Source: a bacterium (GTDB lineage Bacteria > JAJVIF01 > JAGGVT01). From it: DNA of 9,416 nucleotides. The notes under the pieces were generated by a model, which saw nothing but the letters and a program-made list of their open reading frames with translations, made no database searches and was not told the DNA's origin. The position numbers and the translations under genes are program-made. The DNA is taken from NCBI GenBank assembly GCA_021157815.1, contig JAGGVT010000012.1, positions 1 through 9,416 on the forward strand, written 5' to 3'. This document shows positions 6,440-9,416 of the stretch, piece by piece. Within the stretch, counting starts at the first letter, position 1; each line of letters opens with the position of its first letter.

Positions 6440-7411
6440 CTAACCTCCAATAGAGAACATGTAACTCGCGATATGATCAGAAACCCGACCGTTCTTGCGG
6501 CTGACAAAATCCTGAATCGCCGTTTTAAATTCATCATCGGATTTCTCAAGAAGCGGTCGAATTTGCATCGTTTTATTTGAATACAAACAGTATCTCAGCA
6601 TTCCCTCGCAATTCAAACGGATACGATTGCAGTGCATACAGAAAGGATTAGTAATCGCGGGGATAAATTCAAACGTCCAGTTGTTGGATGGAATCCGGTA
6701 TTTCGTTGTATGATTACCCGCATCAGAACTGTTGTCATCAAGTTTCTCAATATCAGAAAACGATTCTGACAAGCTGCGAAGAATGTCAGGCATTCTCGGA
6801 GCGTTTCCGTTGGAAATATCTATGTCTAACGGAAGGGAGGGCATCAACTCGATAAATCGAATCTGGAATCCTTCGCGATTCGCCCACTCAATCATTTGCG
6901 CTTCCTCGTCGAATCCGGGAAGCAGCACAGTGTTAATTTTAATCGGAGAGAATCCGATTTCTTTCGCGGCTTGCAGTCCTTTAAGGGAATCATCGAGATT
7001 ACCCACTCGTGTTATCCGATGAAACCTGTCGTGGTTCAATGTGTCGAGCGAGACATTAATACGGCGCATTCCGGCATCGAAAATAGGCCGCCCTTTTTCC
7101 GCAAGAAGGATTCCGTTTGTGGTAATCGCCAAATCGTCTATTCCCGGATTGTTCGCCAGATTATTAATCAGGAATTCGATATTGCGCTTGATAAGCGGCT
7201 CCCCGCCGGTCAGCCTGACCTTGTTTATTCCGAACAGGCTAACGAACCTGTTGACACATAAAGTGAATTCCTCCAGCGAGAGAACATCATCATGGGCGCA
7301 GAGTTTATAGCCGTCTTCGGGCATGCAGTACACGCACCTTAGATTGCATCTGTCGGTGATTGACAATCGAAGGTATGTAATTAATCTTCCCGCGCCGTCT
7401 CTAAGTTCCAA
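6440..7411 (-). CDS. moaA: GTP 3',8-cyclase MoaA (radical SAM)
   Basis: MoaA is the radical-SAM enzyme that converts GTP to 3',8-cyclo-GTP, the first step of molybdopterin synthesis, working together with MoaC. With the TTG start the product is 323 residues and begins MELRDGAGR, the usual MoaA N-terminus. The SAM-binding 4Fe-4S cluster motif CNLRCVYC supplies C22, C26 and C29, followed by LTGGEPL (68-73). The second, substrate-side cluster ligands are C258, C261 and C275 (CX2CX13C) with the conserved CNRIRL context. The protein ends in Gly322-Gly323, the flexible double-glycine tail that MoaA needs for activity. The first codons overlap the end of moeA by 11 bases, and the gene stops two bases before moaC. 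An ATG at 7465 would give an 18-residue extension with no family match, so I consider it less likely. Confidence 0.95.
   Translation of the reverse strand: MELRDGAGRLITYLRLSITDRCNLRCVYCMPEDGYKLCAHDDVLSLEEFTLCVNRFVSLFGINKVRLTGGEPLIKRNIEFLINNLANNPGIDDLAITTNGILLAEKGRPIFDAGMRRINVSLDTLNHDRFHRITRVGNLDDSLKGLQAAKEIGFSPIKINTVLLPGFDEEAQMIEWANREGFQIRFIELMPSLPLDIDISNGNAPRMPDILRSLSESFSDIEKLDDNSSDAGNHTTKYRIPSNNWTFEFIPAITNPFCMHCNRIRLNCEGMLRYCLYSNKTMQIRPLLEKSDDEFKTAIQDFVSRKNGRVSDHIASYMFSIGG
6443..6448 (-). promoter_or_regulatory. Ribosome binding site of moaC inside the moaA Gly-Gly codons
   Basis: GGAGGT, five bases before the moaC ATG. The same six bases are the last two sense codons of moaA (GGA GGT), which encode its essential C-terminal Gly-Gly. 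Confidence 0.85.
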
Positions 7412-8618
7412 AGTTTTCCCCCCTGAAAAGAAAGAATCGAACTTTCTCGCCGGATTTAACGACATATTTCCCCTTGTCGAAAATTGCGAACGCATTTGCG
7501 TTAACCACGCTGAAAATATCCGCTGAACCTTTGGATTCAACTGGCGCGATTCGCCATTCGCCACTCACATTTTCAACCAGCCCATGCGGAATAAACGCTC
7601 GGTTACTTTTGATTTTGAAATCACCAGTCGCTGTGGCTTCCATGAACTGTGTGCTGAAATCGGATTGACCCATCATGCGCCGTATCGTCGGGCCAACATA
7701 GAGTTCAAATCCCAAAAACGCTGAGACCGGATTCCCCGGCAGTCCGAAAATGAGCATTTCACCCAGTTTACCAAACAGCATCGGCTTGCCCGGTTTCTGC
7801 GCGACTTTGTGAAACAGCACCTCGACTCCGAGTTCCTGTAAAATGCCAGGAACCAAATCATAATCGCCGGCTGAAACTCCTCCTGTGAGAATGATTATAT
7901 CCGGGTTAAGTTCAATCGCGTCCTTGATAGTACCCTTGAGCGATTTTTTATTGTCAGCCGCCCAGGGGCGCCGTGATGCCGCACCGCCCCATCGTGTGCA
8001 TTGAGCCAGCAATCCATAGGAATTCGATTCCCTTATCTGTCCCGCTTGAGGTTTATTAGTTATCTCCACAAGTTCCGATCCCGTCGAAAGAAGCAGTACA
8101 GATGGCCGTGGATATACGGGAACAGTCGCGATTCCAACCTGCGCCAGAACAGCGGCTACCGGCGCGGATATTTCCATTCCCTTTTTCAGAATGACCTGTC
8201 CCTCTTTTATCTCCTCACCCTTGTATGCGATATTTTTCCCTGATTCAATTTTATCCTGCAGTTTCACAATGCCGGATGTTGGTTCGGATGTTTTCTCTAC
8301 CTGAATAACTGTATCGACTCCGGGAGGCACAGGCGCGCCGGTCATGATTTTAACAGCGTGTCCGCGTTTGACAGTATCATTGCTGAATTCACCAGCGGCA
8401 ATAATCCTGTCGATTTTCATCTCAGCGCCGATGCCGGAATCATCGGCGTGAATAGCGTAGCCATCCATAGTGGCCCTGTCGAACGGAGGTACGTTGATGT
8501 CAGCTGAAATGTCCTCGGAAAGAATCAAGCCGGCTGCGAAATCGAGAGGCAGCTTGACCGGGTCGAGTTTTTGAAGAGTATCGAATACTATTTTTTTTGC
8601 TTTGTCTATTGGTATCAT
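7401..8618 (-). CDS. moeA: Molybdopterin molybdenumtransferase MoeA
   Basis: MoeA inserts molybdate (or tungstate) into adenylylated molybdopterin, giving the active metal cofactor in the cytoplasm. The 405-residue product has the full family length. Motifs seen in order: PPFDRATMDGYA (44-55), the segment around IMTGAPVPPG (91-100), LSTGSELVE (177-185), GQIRESNSYGL (193-203), the MoCF-fold motif ILTGGVSAGDYD (243-254), KPGKPMLFG (275-283) and GLPGNPVSAF (292-301). A C-terminal beta domain (about 325-400) follows, matching MoeA domain IV. The start MIPIDKAKK is chosen because it has a Shine-Dalgarno site and matches the usual MoeA N-terminus. It begins 46 bases after the ATPase gene and its last 11 bases overlap moaA. 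Only one moeA is present here, so nothing shows whether a second, metal-specific copy exists elsewhere. Confidence 0.96.
   Translation of the reverse strand: MIPIDKAKKIVFDTLQKLDPVKLPLDFAAGLILSEDISADINVPPFDRATMDGYAIHADDSGIGAEMKIDRIIAAGEFSNDTVKRGHAVKIMTGAPVPPGVDTVIQVEKTSEPTSGIVKLQDKIESGKNIAYKGEEIKEGQVILKKGMEISAPVAAVLAQVGIATVPVYPRPSVLLLSTGSELVEITNKPQAGQIRESNSYGLLAQCTRWGGAASRRPWAADNKKSLKGTIKDAIELNPDIIILTGGVSAGDYDLVPGILQELGVEVLFHKVAQKPGKPMLFGKLGEMLIFGLPGNPVSAFLGFELYVGPTIRRMMGQSDFSTQFMEATATGDFKIKSNRAFIPHGLVENVSGEWRIAPVESKGSADIFSVVNANAFAIFDKGKYVVKSGEKVRFFLFRGENFGT
7418..7424 (-). promoter_or_regulatory. Ribosome binding site of moaA (supports a TTG start)
   Basis: AGGGGGG lies inside the end of moeA, six bases before a TTG at 7411. 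The site supports TTG over the in-frame ATG at 7465 or the far-upstream ATG at 7564. Confidence 0.6.
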
Positions 8619-8625
8619 TTTTTTT

Positions 8626-8631
8626 CCCCTT
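8626..8631 (-). promoter_or_regulatory. Ribosome binding site of moeA
   Basis: AAGGGG followed by seven A residues and then ATG at 8618. This decides the moeA start: the same frame runs open upstream to an ATG at 8714, but that would add 32 residues lacking MoeA character and overlap the upstream ATPase gene by 50 bases. Confidence 0.7.
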
Positions 8632-8664
8632 CGCCGGATAGAATCCAGCGCTCCCAGGGGCGAT

Positions 8665-9416
8665 TCATTCAAACACGTGAATCGCGACGGATTTGAAATG
8701 CGCCCAGACATCATCCCCGACTGTGCAGTTAAACTCCTTCACGGTACGGCTTGTTACACTTGCCCTGATTGAAAAGCCATCAGAACATTCAATGGTAAAT
8801 CCGACAAGATTCTTTCCGATTGCCTCGATGCGCCGAATCACGCCTTTAAAACTGTTCTGCGCGCTGGATGCTATCTTATCCTTCGATAACAAAACCTGGT
8901 TTGAGTTAATTGAAACCGTGTAAACGCGTTCATCGCGTGTTTTCCCCTGAGCATTATTTAATTCTCCCGCATAATATATCCGCAAGCCTGAATCCGAGAG
9001 AAATTCCCAGCCGTCCTCTATCGGCCTTGCTTTCAGGCGATACAGGTTTTCGGGAGTCCACGGTGATATTTTCCCATCCTGCAAAGTAACAATCCTGTCA
9101 GCGATATCATGCGCTCGGGACAACTCGTGAGTTGTGAATATCACGGATTGATTATCAGGCAGATTTCCGATAACGCTTTGGAGGATTTCATTGCTTTGAG
9201 TATCCACGTTTGCGAACGGCTCATCCAGGAGGAGAATCGGTGTTTTGTGAACAAGCGCGCGGGCAATCGCTGCCCGTTTTAATTCACCTGATGAAAAAGT
9301 TCTCGGTGACCGTTTTTTCAAATCCGCGATTCCAAGCATTTGAAGATATTTATCTATTAGAATAGCAAATGGTTTTAACCCTCTGCTGTTATTTTCCAAT
9401 CCAAACGCCATGTTAC
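8665..9416 (-). CDS. Molybdate/tungstate-type ABC transporter ATP-binding protein (5' end outside window)
   Basis: This is the nucleotide-binding subunit of an ABC importer, acting on the cytoplasmic face of the membrane to drive oxyanion uptake. The frame is open to the window edge, and the first in-frame ATG (9411) sits in an N-M-A-F-G-L stretch typical of the region after the Q-loop, so the true start and the Walker A lie beyond 9416. Counting from that Met, I see the signature region FSSGELKRAAIARAL (39-53; FSSGE instead of LSGGQ), Walker B ILLLDEPFANVD (59-70) and the H-loop FTTHE (92-96). Residues about 185-248 look like a TOBE/Mop domain, the C-terminal module of ModC/WtpC-type ATPases that bind molybdate or tungstate. 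A less familiar linker of about 65 residues lies between the two domains. The position just ahead of moeA supports Mo/W transport, but the metal cannot be told from the sequence. No permease or binding protein gene is in the window. Confidence 0.85.
   Translation of the reverse strand, partial: NMAFGLENNSRGLKPFAILIDKYLQMLGIADLKKRSPRTFSSGELKRAAIARALVHKTPILLLDEPFANVDTQSNEILQSVIGNLPDNQSVIFTTHELSRAHDIADRIVTLQDGKISPWTPENLYRLKARPIEDGWEFLSDSGLRIYYAGELNNAQGKTRDERVYTVSINSNQVLLSKDKIASSAQNSFKGVIRRIEAIGKNLVGFTIECSDGFSIRASVTSRTVKEFNCTVGDDVWAHFKSVAIHVFE

Overview
The window carries one long operon for molybdenum/tungsten cofactor biosynthesis, read entirely on the minus strand (right to left), followed by a separately promoted ftsK gene on the same strand and a short non-coding tail holding a small inverted-repeat element. 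No convincing gene lies on the plus strand.

Right to left: the window opens inside an ABC transporter ATPase of the molybdate/tungstate type, whose N-terminus lies beyond base 9416. It is followed by moeA, moaA, moaC, a stand-alone MOSC-domain protein, a MoaB/Mog-family gene, a fused mobA-fdhD gene, an unrecognised 103-residue cysteine-containing protein with a helix-turn-helix-like segment, and a P-loop/ModE fusion regulator. From moeA onward the genes overlap by 4 to 29 bases or are 2 bases apart, so they are almost certainly co-transcribed and translationally coupled. After a 135-base gap with a good sigma70-type promoter comes ftsK (DNA translocase). Bases 1-217 hold no gene, only an approximately 114-bp element with inverted ends.

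The enzymes form a logical series. The ATPase powers oxyanion uptake. MoaA and MoaC make cyclic pyranopterin monophosphate from GTP. The MoaB/Mog protein adenylylates molybdopterin and MoeA inserts the metal. The MobA half adds GMP to give the bis-MGD type of cofactor, and the FdhD half sulfurates the cofactor for formate dehydrogenase. The ModE-type protein is probably the metal-responsive regulator. MPT synthase (MoaD/MoaE) and MoeB are not in the window and must be encoded elsewhere, as must the transporter's permease and binding protein unless they lie just upstream.

The gene set suggests an anaerobic or facultative bacterium that uses formate dehydrogenase or related Mo/W oxidoreductases. 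Base composition is moderate (roughly mid-40s percent GC by eye), starts are mostly ATG with Shine-Dalgarno sites, and one TTG start is likely. I cannot fix the phylum; a deltaproteobacterial or candidate-phylum Gram-negative lineage is a guess. The most unusual content is the cluster at 2585-5044: a MobA-FdhD fusion, a small Cys/HTH-like protein and a ModE DNA-binding domain attached to a P-loop domain instead of the usual molybdate-binding domain.
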